Source: Zoroaster sp. YZ-2022 (taxonomy: Eukaryota > Echinodermata > Asteroidea > Forcipulatida > Zoroasteridae). Taken from it: a DNA stretch of 64,000 nucleotides. Position numbers and translations under genes: made by a program. Each line of letters begins with the position of its first letter. The stretch's first letter is position 1. The stretch lies in NCBI GenBank assembly GCA_029582265.1, contig CM055833.1:27600788-27664787 (forward strand). The letters run 5' to 3'. The notes beneath the pieces were generated by a model. That model saw only the letters and a list, made by a program, of their open reading frames with translations, made no database searches and was not told where the DNA came from. Of the stretch, positions 11,101 to 22,020 are shown piece by piece.

Positions 11101-13414
11101 GCGAACAGGGCCTACCGGTATACGGCAAGCAGATGCGATCGACAGTATGGAGAAATCTTAACCTTCATTCAAGAGGGTGTCCTTGTTATCATTATTTTAC
11201 CACATTGGGCAAGACAAAATAAACAATTTAAGGACTTAAAAGTGTTCAATAAAAAATGTTTTATCATCACACTGTATTTGTTGAATAGAAAGAAATCTTG
11301 GCAGAACGTGAAGGCTGAGGAACCACAAGGAGCCACGAGTCATCTAACGACAGACCATGTAAGGTTCCAGACGGGCTACACTAACAGAAAATCATGCTAT
11401 GAGTTTAAAATTGATTTCATGACGTGAAAATAACAAGAATTTGTCAATCGTAGACGGAATGGGATTTTAAGGCAAAGTCTGGCACACATGATCAGATTTG
11501 TTATAATTAGGGGCTGACTTCATGGGTGGATCCAGAGGCATTTGTACTCCAGAAGAAGTGTTACCGGTATTCATCCGTTTTCTTGAAAGCATAAATTCTC
11601 CCAAATGATTATGTCACAGTTATTCTTAGCCGGTTTACAAGCAAGTTCTAAACGGTATGCATTTTTGTGTTGCCACAGTTGTCGTGCACAGTGATGGCTG
11701 GTTTTATATTTTGTAGTTGACGAAGAAAGATAATTGGCGCTAAAGTATTATCGTTATTTGGAAAGTTTGGGAAATTGTGATTGAGACCAATGAGATCTAC
11801 ATAATATCAGTGACCGCAGGGATGGATTTCCTCGGAAGTGCGGATACCAGTGAGATTTGTTTTTCAATTGGGAAATGACAATGCAATTCTTCTATGAATA
11901 ACATTATGCATTGTCATATCAATACGGCATATGTAATAATTGACCTCTTTGTGAAAACAGCCTGGGAATTCATCGAGTCTATGAAAATACTAATTTCAAG
12001 AATATAAGGTCTGTCATGGTGTAGGAACCAAATGAAAGTTGCTATATATTTGGGGGATTGTGTTTTGGGTGTTTGAGTGAAGGCTCTGTAGGTTACCGGT
12101 ACTGGAAACTGAACCTTGAAAAGGACACGTTTATAACAAGACATGTCTGTATAAGAAGTAATCCACTTTGATGTTGTTATTACCGGCAAGAGAGGGCCGG
12201 CCAAACGTTCTAATTATTCTAATTATTCTAATTATTATCCACTGAGGTGGGAGATTACACAATTTTAAATCTACAAGGGTATTTGGATGTGATAGGTAAT
12301 CATAACAATAGTAGGCCTACTTCAGTTTAGTTTTCAGTTAAAATGCGTGTTGTAAACAATTTATCTTGTCATGGTCATAAATTGTTGATATTGTTGTCTT
12401 TCTGTTAAATAAAGTTCCAGCGTTATCTCATGATAGTGTGGACGGTTATGCCTACAGAAACTTTGCAATGGAATTTTTGCAATTTGAACAATGAATGAAA
12501 TCAGTAAGACACCTCCGAAGGCCTATTCAGCTTTGTTGAACGATCTGAATAGTCGTCTTATAAAATGCTTTCTTTCAAACTAAGATGGTTGATATTCCAT
12601 ACAATGGGAAAATACGATGGGTAATCATATGGCAGTTTTTAAGCCACAATGCGTATTCAAGTATCAGGATTATCCTTCTTGGAAACTTTTGAAATTAGAT
12701 AAGGCTGTATTGATAACGGTCTGACAAGGCCTACTTAAAATATCTCTTGAATAAAGTAACATTTAGCCCTTTTGTCGGGTTCTTATGACGAGAGCTTATT
12801 TCACACTCTCTTCATTAACTGTTCAAAAATAACTAGTCACTCCATGTAATAATGACGGCACCACCAGTAGACTGGATAGTTGAGTAATAAACCCGTCTGC
12901 TTGTATTACAAATGTAGGCCTAATATATACAATCATATTCTGGGATGAAAGAATATGCTTGAAATTGAATATGTTAATGTTTGGGAAACGTTTGAAATTA
13001 TAGATAATGTTACTGATAACGGTCTAAAAAATATCTCTGAATAAAAACACGTCAAGGAAATTTCAATACAACGCAATATCATAGTTTGCTGTTCTACATT
13101 CTTTAAGGAAAAAAATGAAATTGAATTGCATTTTATTTCCAATGAACCACTAAGCCAGAAGAGCAGGTACGTCCACCAAAGACACAATCGTAGATGAGGT
13201 TGGATTTGCATACACACTAAACATTGACTTTGATTTGTGAATCTTAAAATATCCTCAGTTCACTACATTTGTATGAGACATTTTACTAATAATCCGTGTG
13301 TTTTTCTATGTCATTTTTGAACAGAATGAAGCTGCTCACGCTATGGAAACCAGACGATCACGAGGCAGAACCGGCTGGCCACAGCACGTCTGGGCCCTGG
13401 AACTACAGCGCTAG
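4577..13414 (+). CDS. Hand: Hand, bHLH transcription factor (two exons)
   Basis: Joined exons 4577-5197 and 13325-13414 encode 236 residues. Residues about 118-175 form the bHLH domain: basic region with NRKERRRT (123-130), helix 1 [14 protein letters not shown], loop [10 protein letters not shown], helix 2 [18 protein letters not shown]. The [20 protein letters not shown] stretch is diagnostic of HAND rather than Twist, TAL or NeuroD. The protein ends with [16 protein letters not shown], the conserved HAND C-terminus. Family members bind E-boxes as heterodimers with E-proteins and control mesoderm, heart and visceral muscle development in bilaterians. I chose ATG 4577 (A at -3; MS start as in other HANDs); an in-frame ATG at 4493 would add 28 residues but has a weaker context (C at -3). 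T130 and S132 flank the basic region where HAND proteins are phosphorylated. The N-terminal 117 residues are divergent and Ser/Pro/Cys rich. Identification is very secure. Confidence 0.97.
6388..6412. repeat. (TAAA)n microsatellite
   Basis: About six TAAA units in the Hand intron. Confidence 0.9.
9681..10029. mobile_element. Fold-back transposon with about 150-bp inverted arms
   Basis: The left arm 9681-9832 and right arm 9871-10029 are near-perfect reverse complements around a 38-bp spacer (9833-9870). The termini read GTACACTGTAAAAT and ATTTTTTTTACAGTGTAC. There is no coding capacity. The arms are highly similar, implying recent insertion or selection for symmetry. The transcript of the Hand intron would fold here into a long hairpin. 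The superfamily is unassigned, as no clear target duplication is visible. Confidence 0.85.
12209..12236 (+). repeat. Three tandem TTCTAATTA units
   Basis: Three exact 9-bp units, each carrying a TAATTA core of the kind bound by homeodomains. It may be a small homeodomain site cluster in the Hand intron, or a simple slippage repeat. Confidence 0.6.
12767..12890 (+). repeat. Local duplication, left member
   Basis: Shares an alignable sequence of about 120 bp, direct orientation, with 13896-14015: TTTTGTCGGGTTCTTATGAC here against TTTTGTCCGGTTCTTATACC there, then CAGCTTAT/GAGCTTAT, CACTC, TTCATTAA and CACCACCAGT in order. The pair brackets Hand exon 2. Confidence 0.6.
13325..13414 (+). CDS. Hand: Hand exon 2 (C-terminal 29 residues)
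   Basis: The acceptor TTTTTGAACAG ends at 13324. The exon opens in phase 0 with [14 protein letters not shown] and closes with [15 protein letters not shown] and TAG at 13412-13414. It is too short for ordinary ORF finding and overlaps a longer unrelated frame starting at 13296. One intron placed after the bHLH, with this short conserved second exon, is the usual HAND gene structure. Confidence 0.96.
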   Translation, partial: NEAAHAMETRRSRGRTGWPQHVWALELQR

Positions 13415-13781
13415 ATACCCACGGCTAGGCCTTGACAGCACACGCTACACCTCCCCGGCCGGCGTATTTATGAACTCGAGGTTTAGTCGCATGCTGGAGG
13501 ATGGCTCTTCCGCGTCGTGGGGATTTCTGATCACCATTACGGTCAGCATTTGAAGAGAGGATCAGTCGCTTTGTAGATCTGCGTTCTTTTCGCGTTTTCT
13601 CACTGATGCAGTGAGTCTATGAGTGACATTTGCATTTTAACGACTCACTGTGAAGTTGTGTCGCTTCTGAGTTGTATTTCATTAATTCAATCGTGTTGCA
13701 ATCATCTATGACTTGAACTTTTATGTATTTACATGTGGCTGACTTGAAGACAAAGAATCAGAAACGCGTCCATTAGATAAA

Positions 13782-13787
13782 AATAAA
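13782..13787 (+). terminator. Candidate Hand polyadenylation signal
   Basis: First AATAAA after the Hand stop codon, 368 bases downstream. It implies a 3' UTR of roughly 0.4 kb. A distal signal could also be used. Confidence 0.5.
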
Positions 13788-13895
13788 CAAACGGTGAGAG
13801 AGAAACCGATAATTGCATGAACCGGAGGCCTGACTGTTGTATCAAGTGAGAAACTCGTGCTAGATCCAACACAAAAAAGTCATGTCTCTTGAAGT

Positions 13896-14015
13896 AGTTC
13901 TTTTGTCCGGTTCTTATACCGACAGCTTATATCACACTCACTTCATTAATCGTTTTTTTTTAATCACTCCAGTTACTAATTATCACCACCAGTGGACACA
14001 CGGTGGATGGAGTAA
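13896..14015 (+). repeat. Local duplication, right member
   Basis: Second member of the pair described at 12767-12890, about 1.1 kb downstream in the same orientation and beyond the Hand polyadenylation signal. Confidence 0.6.
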
Positions 14016-14717
14016 AACAAACAAAAAACGTTTTGTTTGTATGCAATTTTAATACTTACAAAAAACAAGCACGTAACTGTAAGATAATATTTCTCGAAAA
14101 ATTAATGATGAATGCGTCGACCAATGTGCTTCCTCACATTGCTTGGGGTGTTTTAACTGAATTATTTGCGAGAACCGGTAAATGTTGGTATTAAGCTTTA
14201 ATATTTCAAGCATAGTTATTTGTTGATGATTATCCACGGTACCTTCACAATACATCAACAAAACTGTGAACGGGATAGGCCTACAGCCTATTCATTGTGG
14301 TCATTGATTATAACTTTTTAAATTTGTCAAACAACCGTCATTCGAAAAAAGGAGTGAAAGTTACCTGATCGAACAATTGAGTGTGTTGAGTGAAACTTTC
14401 CCTTAATTTTTCCCAAACTTATTTTGTGCCAAATTTGTTACGTATTTTATTTAATACACTGGTCTTGGCTGTAATAACAGAGCTACGAAGATTTGTTTCA
14501 ATCGGATGTTTTCAATGCGGCCACGACCTATATTGTAAATATTGTACATAGTAATTAGTATGATTAAAAGTAACATCAACTATACTACTGTATTACAGTA
14601 CACCCCCTTTGGTAAACAAACGTCATCAATACGGACATATCAAAATAAAGTGACGACTGAATGATACTAATGTACATAAATTGTCTTCATTTGAATTAAT
14701 TATTACTTGTTGATTTA

Positions 14718-14960
14718 GGCCCTACACACTACTGGTAATATCTCAAATGCATAAATGATTACAGTTTTACATAAAACTTACTTGGTGTAAAGTTGTTGAT
14801 AGTATCAAACATCCCTTGAAATATTTCTATCTGAGGTGCAATCAAATCAAAACAAACAATCAACGTTAGAATGCAAATGACGAATTTAATGCATTTTCAT
14901 TTCTTTCTTGATAACAACACAACGTTATATGCTGGTTGTTAAATGTAGGCCTATGTCTTG
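14718..14960 (+). repeat. Dispersed repeat family A, partial copy
   Basis: Carries CACTACTGGTAAT, then ACTTACTTGGTGTAAAGTTG, ATCAAACATCCCTTGAAATA and TCTGAGGTGCAATCAA, then a degenerate TGCATTTTCAT stretch. The same words in the same order recur at 16360, 25813, 37015, 40497, 42660 and 46389. Confidence 0.7.
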
Positions 14961-15589
14961 TTTCAAAGAAAAAACAAAACACTTTTAGAAGTAGTTTTGC
15001 CAACAATACCAAATATGTGTAATGGCTTTAACTTAAAATTGTGTCCGTTCGTAAATGAAAATGTTATCCTCAACAACAAGAAAACAATAAATTTGACATA
15101 GTCCTATGACCAGATTGAACTACATCAGTTATGATTACGGATTTATTGATTTGAGTTTGCATCACTGTTTAATTAAGGAAACAAATCATTAGAAAAGACA
15201 TGCGAAGGAATACCGTTAAAACTCAAATTCGTCACTGTGACAAGAATCGCAATTGACGCATTTCATTCTAAAGTGGTAGACGGATAGCAGATATGGGTGG
15301 CTAGATATCAGTCACCTAGTCCTTAGAGACCATGCGGGAAAATATCGAGAAAGGCAAAACCATTCGCAGCCGCTGTGAATAATCCCCCGTGAACAATGAA
15401 TTTTGATTTTGAGTTTTCCACTTCCACTTGAAAGGTGTTTGGTATTAGAATTCCTTTCTGAGAAAAAGTAATCGTCCAAACCAGTAATCAATTTTTCTTA
15501 AAGGCATATTGTACTATACATCTATAACAAGCTTATCCCTTAATAATAATCTTTATTCGCACAAAGTCCTGGTCACAACTGACAATAAA

Positions 15590-15735
15590 TAATTCACATT
15601 TTTACAGTAGAACAAAACACACTTTTATGCAGCAGTAACGGTAATATATGACCTTATCATGTGGGGTATTATGGCAGTCACTGATTTAAAACTAGCACTG
15701 ATTCCATGCCCTTTTGATCGTGACAATATTGTCCC
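15590..15735 (-). mobile_element. CAGGGCATGGAATCGG-family element, degenerate copy
   Basis: Contains GCAGCAGTAACGGTAATAT, GACCTTATC and GATTCCATGCCCTTTTGATC, followed by GTCCCTTTAAG. These match the inverted-repeat element at 47096-47295 in the opposite order, so this is a reversed, degenerate copy. Confidence 0.5.
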
Positions 15736-16359
15736 TTTAAGACAAATGCCATAAATCCTATACTAGAATGAAACTAAATAATTTATGTCTACATTTGTTA
15801 ACAATAATTAACAACAGCAATTTTTCGATAGACAAAGACCTTCCACTTTACATTTTAGAACAAGAAGATACATGCGATTTGTCTGTCATAATATCATCGG
15901 TATATAATAATTTCAAATGCTGTCTCTTAAAAACCGAAAAAGAGCTATATCTTTTGGATTCACGATCCATTCTATAGTATGGAAATGCTGATTAAGTCAA
16001 AGAGGCCCATCAAACAGCATAGCACGAGCCGTAAACATCAAGAATAGATGCCGCCACAGAAAAAAAAAACATCTGCAGCCATGAAACCACTCCACCGATG
16101 GCCGTGACGATGCGCCACTTGCATCTGAAGAGGAATGGTTAACTGAAAACAAATCCCAAAACCTTGAGACAGCTGCAGTTTAATGTGCAGTTCTCGCCTC
16201 ATCAACCACTTTCAAACGTTTAAGTTGCCGTCTTCGATTCTCAACGTTACATTTAGCACGTAGGGACGTAATCCCGAAGACGTGACGAACAAGACACTGC
16301 GTTTAATGTTTGGTTGGTTTTGTGTCCTCGGACTCACAGATGTGGACCGCTGTTAAAGC

Positions 16360-16620
16360 CCCCTATACACTATTGGTAATCTAGAAAAACATAATACTCA
16401 CAGTTTGACATGGAATTTACTTGTCCGAGGTGCCATCAATTTAAATTCGTAAATAATTTTCTCATTTGAATTGTTGACCTCCTGGGACAACATTCAACTT
16501 TATAATGAATGATAAAAGTCTGAATACAATTTCGTTCTTTATTCATTAACAACAAAGCGTAATAAGCAGTTTTGTCAACATTTTATAATCAAGAGATATG
16601 CACAGAAACAAAGCTATGAT
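16360..16620 (+). repeat. Dispersed repeat family A, partial copy
   Basis: Contains CACTATTGGTAATCT, CCGAGGTGCCATCAATTTAA and TGAATACAATTTCG. The Cys-Gly-like Hand exon signals are absent and no frame is open, so this is a decayed repeat. Confidence 0.5.
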
Positions 16621-19600
16621 AGTCTTTGATTATTTCACCGTGTCATCAATGAGAACACAGTGACATTGCATTCAAATTGTTCATATTAAACGTGGATTTG
16701 TGTCTAATGAAGTTGAGATTACAATATGTAATGTATAATAGTGGATTTTAGAGTGAAGTTTCACGTTGTTGAAGTTGTAAATACTACTTATCATAATGTC
16801 ATTCTCCATAAGGGAGAAATTATGAGCGTTTTTTAAATATTTCTTTTTGCCAACCCGTCTAGTATATAGGAACAAAAATTTATTTTATTTTGTACCGATA
16901 TTTTTGATTGACAAATTTTTTTGTATAAATTATTTTCTTTGATCTGGCAATTCAGTATGAGAGAGTGAACTAAAGCACGCAGGATATAATCTTTTTTGTT
17001 TACACGTTGAATATTCTAGTCGTCCGAAGCTGCTGTTTTCACGCCTCATTTCATCACACATCGTTCGTTTTATGCTCCCTTTCAACACATATCATCCAAT
17101 TTTCTTTTTCCCCCGCGCTTGGAGCAGTAATTTCGCAACCTTGTCGGAGGTGTTCAATTTTATTGCGGAATTTTCAATTTGGGTGGACTTTCTATCTCTC
17201 GTCGGACAAGTGAAAATTGATGTAATTTATGTGCCCCTCCTTCAACGGCCGGTTACTGACTGCCGCCACGCAGTGGTCAGTCACTCGGCAGATTGTTAAT
17301 GAGTGTTGGTGGCCAAAACCATCATAGGAAATCATATTAGGGGCGAACGGGTGATTGATATGTGATTAGATTTTCGAGATGTTTACCAGTTTCAAAGTTT
17401 ACTGTTTTACGACTGATTATCTAAGCGGCGAAGATGATAAGAAGTGAACAGGACAAAGCGAAGGAGTTGTCCTGATAGCAAATCAAGAAAAGGTTGTGGT
17501 GAGCCATGCAGATTCATCATATCTCATACAAACACCTACAGCAGGAGTAGGTAGCTCTCAACAATTTCTAATGTCTCAGAATTTTCAGAAGATGGAAAAC
17601 AGATTCTCTTGATTTATCTACATAAAAAAAGCTTTATTTTGTTCAGAAAGTGTGCGAAGGATAAGATAAAGCCAACCCTATCGCTAGTTCTTCAAAATAA
17701 ACTTTTCATTATGATGAAGTCTCGATAATTTTTTCGAAAAAGTTGAATGATTTATTGTTTCCATACAGTAATCTTGGTAGACTGAAAGATATCAGTGAAT
17801 ATCGCCGAAATATTGAGATAACTAAAATTCGGGGGGAAATGTGATTTTGACAGACGCGACACTTCGTGAAAACTTTTAAAGTCAATAATAGAGGCAATTT
17901 CTTTTAATACACAACAAGCTTTTGATGAAAATTGTGGTGTATTGTGCAGCAGATGATTATAAAATCTTCACAGATATCAGTGATAATGTCTACTTCCTCT
18001 TTGATGACTAATTGGATTGAAGGGGGAAGCAAATAAATCATTAAATTACCAGTATTAGGCATATCTATTCAAGATGGGGGTCCGTATATTGGTCACATCA
18101 TGACATTGTGCATCATATACTGGACATCAGAAACTGTTTCGTTTCTTGAATCATTTGCAGACGTCAGACTGACCCCACCAGCCTCTCTGCGTAATTCATC
18201 ATTTATTGTTTCTCTGAAGATCTTGTTGGCTAAAGTGTCTCCGTCTACACGATTATTACTAATTTGAGAATTGCGAATTTGATGTACAAAACCGATGAAT
18301 GGGTTCCAGCCCGTTATTCATCACCATTTGGGGCTTAAACTTAACTTATCAACAGAGGGCAGTATTGCAATGTGTGAGTGTAATCGTCTAAATTCCTGTT
18401 TAAAATGTGTTATTTTAATTTAAAAAAATAAGTAACAGCAAATATTTGATGATATTTTAAATCATTTCTTGTTTGTAAAATAACCAAAAAAGTACAGGGG
18501 CAATTAGCCTTAAACCAAAAGCAATAAAATGGAGTAATGGAAGATTCAGGGCAACTGCCCCCCACCCTCCACCTCCACACACACAGCCTTTTATCAAATT
18601 CCCCCTCCTTACACAACCCGGGATCCGCCCTGATAGGAGTGACGTAACAAAATCAGTGCTGAAAAACCAGTCACGCGTCGTATGTGACGACAGGATTCAG
18701 AACTGCTATAAACCTAGACATGAGTTTAAACGTCACTGAACTTAACCCCGCAACGATCCTCGATACACTGTACAGTGGGGGTGAAAGGTCAAGTTCAAGT
18801 CATCTCTAATAACCCCTTACTACTAACATTAGCACTGAAATGTCAGCAAGCACCGTAATTCATCGTCATAATGGCAAGAAAACACCAGGCAATTATCGCA
18901 CAAAAATACCGCGTGAAATATTCAATTATTCGCCAATCGGTCATCGGAGACCAACACTTCCAGTCAATTTTCCAGGGGAATAAATCCCTAAGTTTTGATA
19001 TCATTTTACGGATTATTCGTCAGACCTCGTAAACATTGTGAGGCGCGCATGAGAAATAGCCATCTGATGCACAGAGCGTAAATCATTGACGTGTTTACCG
19101 GTTTACGATGGTGTCTAGTGTACCCACGGGAGACAAGTAACCTTGCTAGTCCCCCTTCAGCGCAGCTCGACTCGCGGTCCGAATTCCCAGTGGGATGCTT
19201 GAAAGTTTACAGAAAACTCCTAGTGGAAAACTTCGTGAATATTTTTGTTTTATTAATGTTACCGACATGGTATAATAACTCATGTTCAGGTAAAAACATA
19301 CTGTTCAGGATAAAGAAAATGGCTCCCGTGGGACCGGGACCAGCTAAAGGTGTGAATGCCCTGCGAGCTATGTTGCCCTTTGACGTTGGAAGAAACGGAT
19401 ACCAAAGAAGCAACTATGTGCTCTTTGTGGCATCTCCAGATCAGCGGATCAGCTTCCGAGCTGATTTTCGCCGTCCAGCGGACACCCACTAAGATTTCTT
19501 GATGGACCCTCTACACTGTTCGTGGAACAACAATCTTAAAGCGCTGATCAATTCCGCGAAGTGCATAGTAAGCAAAATCAAGTCGGCTAAAAAGAGGGGT

Positions 19601-19862
19601 AGGCCTACTTCAGATTCAACAAATACTGTGGTAGAAATACTATAGGGGTGTTTATCTAAAGCGATATTCAAAAAAAGAGGTTTTCCAACAACTATGTGCC
19701 CACAGAAGCAGATGATAATGTTCAAGTATTCTACCTGTTGGTTCTTTTCAGAAGTAAACGGAGGGAACCAATGGAGGGAACCAGTAGTGTCTCTCAACAT
19801 GAAAGGATCATTAGCAGGATATCAAAGAAGTAAATACAAGGCGTATCTAAAATGTGTACGTT

Positions 19863-20533
19863 TTAACCTTAACTCCCCTAGGCCCATTTGATTACACATA
19901 ACCTGAATCCTTCCTAACTCCCTAGGCCCATTTGCTTACACATAACCTGAATCCTTCCTAACTCCATAGGCCCATTTGCTTACACATAACCTAAATCCTT
20001 CCTAACTCCCTAGGCCCATTTGCTTACACACAACCTGAATCCTTCCTAATTCCCAAGGCCCATTGCTTACACATAACCTGAATCCTTCCTAACTCCCTAG
20101 GCCCATTTGCTTACACATAACCTGAATCCTTCCTAACTCACTAGGCCCATTTCCTTACACATAACCTAAATCCTCCCTAACTCCCTAGGCCCATTTGCTT
20201 ACACATAACCTGAATCCTCCAAAATCCTTCAGTAGTAAAGCAAGCACATGACATGTATGTACACATGTGTTTCTAATCTGTGATATATGTACATGGCCAG
20301 GGACCTTCCCTGCATGGAGCAATAAACAGTGTCCACTTGCCCAAGCACTGACCTTGCAATCACTACAACAAACATGGATGTACATGTACCATGGAAAGGC
20401 AAGTATGCCTAATAACCCCAATCCTCCAAAATCCTTCACTTTAGCAAAGAGCATGTAGCTTGTAACCTCAATCCTTCAAAATCCTTCACTTTAGCAAAGA
20501 GGATTTTGGAAGATTTGGGAAGGTTAGGGTTAA
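19863..20533. mobile_element. TTAACC...GGTTAGGGTTAA element with internal tandem expansion
   Basis: The left end TTAACCTTAACTCCC and right end GGTTAGGGTTAA form terminal inverted repeats. The interior shares a conserved segment (GTAAAGCAAGCACATGACAT through GGAAAGGCAAGTATGCCTAA) with copies at 46836-47095 and 59670-59981. In the 46836 copy the left part is one 44-bp unit; here that unit is expanded to about eight. TTAA at the ends and CCCTAAC termini in the 46836 copy suggest a piggyBac-type origin. Confidence 0.65.
19873..20219 (+). repeat. 44-bp tandem repeat (about eight units)
   Basis: The unit includes TAGGCCCATTTGCTTACAC and ATAACCTGAATCCTTCC. Units differ by a few substitutions (GATTAC, TTCCTTAC, CCTAAATCC) and one 1-base deletion. 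No spacers are present, so this is not a CRISPR-like array. It is an expansion of the left part of the surrounding element. Confidence 0.9.
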
Positions 20534-21161
20534 TGTACATTGTACTCTCTCTGTGGTGACGGTATGCAACCAAGAAAATCCATTCCAGCAACAAAGGGTG
20601 TGATTTTAGCTGGATAAATATTGTTAACGATCTGACAAGGAGAGACAGCGGAATGAAGTAGGATTTAAGTGTTATCTACACACGTTTGTTGATCAGTCTT
20701 CAAGGTCTGACACTAATTTGTAGAATGCTACATAAAGCTGAATGCAAGCTTGCTTCTAAGATTCAAACCAGGGACCGAAATTATAGACATAAGCCCGAAA
20801 CTCTCATGTAGGATTTTCAATTTCAACATTTCTCAATAAAATAAAATCGGTTAGAAATTATATGGAGTTCAGATAGACAGCGTGACCGAAGAACCTTCAA
20901 TCAACTACTGACCATAACCAAGCTAAAAGACTGGTGATTTCGTTTCAGTAACATCTTGCTTGCTATCATGAGTATGGCGTCACCGTCTGTGTTCCAATGC
21001 CCTCTTAAAGTTTTAGATTGAAATTCACTCTAATCGACTGGAACTGACTACTATATTGCCAAATATTTGGACTAGCCTTAGTTACACGAGTGTGCGAGGG
21101 CATCACATCAATACAGATGTGGATGGAGGTCCATTACATCCAACCTTCTACGAGAAGACGA

Positions 21162-21202
<41 letters not shown>

Positions 21203-21212
21203 CGATGATGAC

Positions 21213-21243
<31 letters not shown>
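21162..21243. repeat. (GAT)n microsatellite, tail of a LINE
   Basis: GATGAT tract interrupted by a few GAC units. On the minus strand it directly follows GCGCTATATATAAGAACTG, so it is best read as the variable 3' tail of the LINE at 21245-21707. Confidence 0.9.
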
Positions 21244-21244
<1 letters not shown>

Positions 21245-21245
<1 letters not shown>

Positions 21246-21707
21246 TAAACAGTTCTTATATATAGCGCGTAATATTTCAAAAGTCTGTATGCGCTTAAAA
21301 ATTATACATCCCAACTGACTCTCAAATCATATTACTATATTTTACAATAACTGACTACAATGAACCCACATTTACTTATTAAACAAGTACGTTTTAACAT
21401 GGGACTTAAATTTATTGATAGTACGATTTGAACTCTTAATTACATCAGGGATATTGTTCCACAGTTTGGGAGCAGCATACGCAAAACTACGTTCACCGTT
21501 GGACCTAGTTTTTACATAAGGGATAATCAAAAGATCTCTGTCAGCTGACCTAAGATTTCGTGTAGGCCTATATTCTCTAATCAAATCTGTTAGGTATGCA
21601 GGAGCTAGTCCGTGGAGAAAGGGGATTAACACATTAATTACCATAAACAAATACGAATTATTCTCCAAACGCTTACTTGGTTTTAAAATTAGACAGGAAG
21701 CAGACAT
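21245..21707 (-). mobile_element. 5'-truncated non-LTR retrotransposon (LINE), ORF2 C-terminus and 3' UTR
   Basis: The minus-strand frame 21372-21707 encodes FLHGLAPAYLTDLI, RPTRNLRSADRDLL and ERSFAYAAPKLWNNIP, then FKSHVKTYLF before the stop. This conserved tail follows the reverse transcriptase domain in CR1/L2-like LINE ORF2 proteins. The polymerase and endonuclease domains are missing, so the copy is dead. The 3' UTR ends in GCGCTATATATAAG before the GAT tail. Confidence 0.85.
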
Positions 21708-21894
21708 ATACTATAGGCCTACTGAGAAGTTATTCCGTCTTGTATGCTGTCAGGGGTGGATAGATGGTGTCAAAAAAGGAGCACACGGTAAAAAGGGGAG
21801 TCACGAAACAAAATGTATGGTAAATGTTCGTGCAAGATGATGAAAAAAGGGGCACATTCCACCCTTTCCGCCAATGCACGCTGTAATTTTTGAG

Positions 21895-21940
21895 AGAAAA
21901 GTGAATAAAATTTCAAATATGAAATTGAAATTGAAATTTT
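21895..21940 (+). repeat. Retroposon 3' tail remnant
   Basis: AATAAAATTTCAAATATGAA followed by ATTGAAATTGAAAT units, like the tail at 3640-3725. Confidence 0.4.
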
Positions 21941-22020
21941 TCATTGTTTCGTTAACGAGAAAATTGTGAAAATAGATTCGTATTCATTCCAACGTGGAAT
22001 TCCTGTCTTTGGATGAAAGT
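21940..22020 (-). repeat. Dispersed repeat family A, reverse partial copy
   Basis: CGTTAACGAGAAAATTGTG, then CGTATTCATTCCAACGTGG and AATTCCTGTCTTTGGATG: the family interior read in reverse. Confidence 0.65.

Larger units (their letters stand above)
5198..13324 (+). other. Hand intron (8.1 kb)
   Basis: GT-AG intron in phase 0. No coding sequence is recognised inside. It contains a TAAA microsatellite, the fold-back element at 9681-10029, a family A end at about 10038-10075, a 9-bp ATTA-rich triplet at 12209 and the left member of a local duplication at 12767. Two CpG-richer stretches (about 7230-7400 and 8060-8330) stand out and could be regulatory, but nothing in them is diagnostic. Confidence 0.85.
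14016..19862. other. Intergenic region with decayed repeats
   Basis: No gene recognised. Two partial family A copies and one copy of the CAGGGCATGGAATCGG family are listed separately. The remaining DNA is AT-rich and unremarkable. A plus-strand open frame at 19091-19492 (133 codons) has no recognisable domain and is not called. Confidence 0.6.

Noticed and set aside
13296..13553. Plus-strand frame of 85 codons over Hand exon 2
   Set aside because: Wrong frame. The +1 frame from 13325 gives the conserved HAND C-terminus.
19091..19492. Plus-strand frame of 133 codons
   Set aside because: No recognisable domain, no conserved splice structure and ordinary intergenic composition. Not enough to call a gene.
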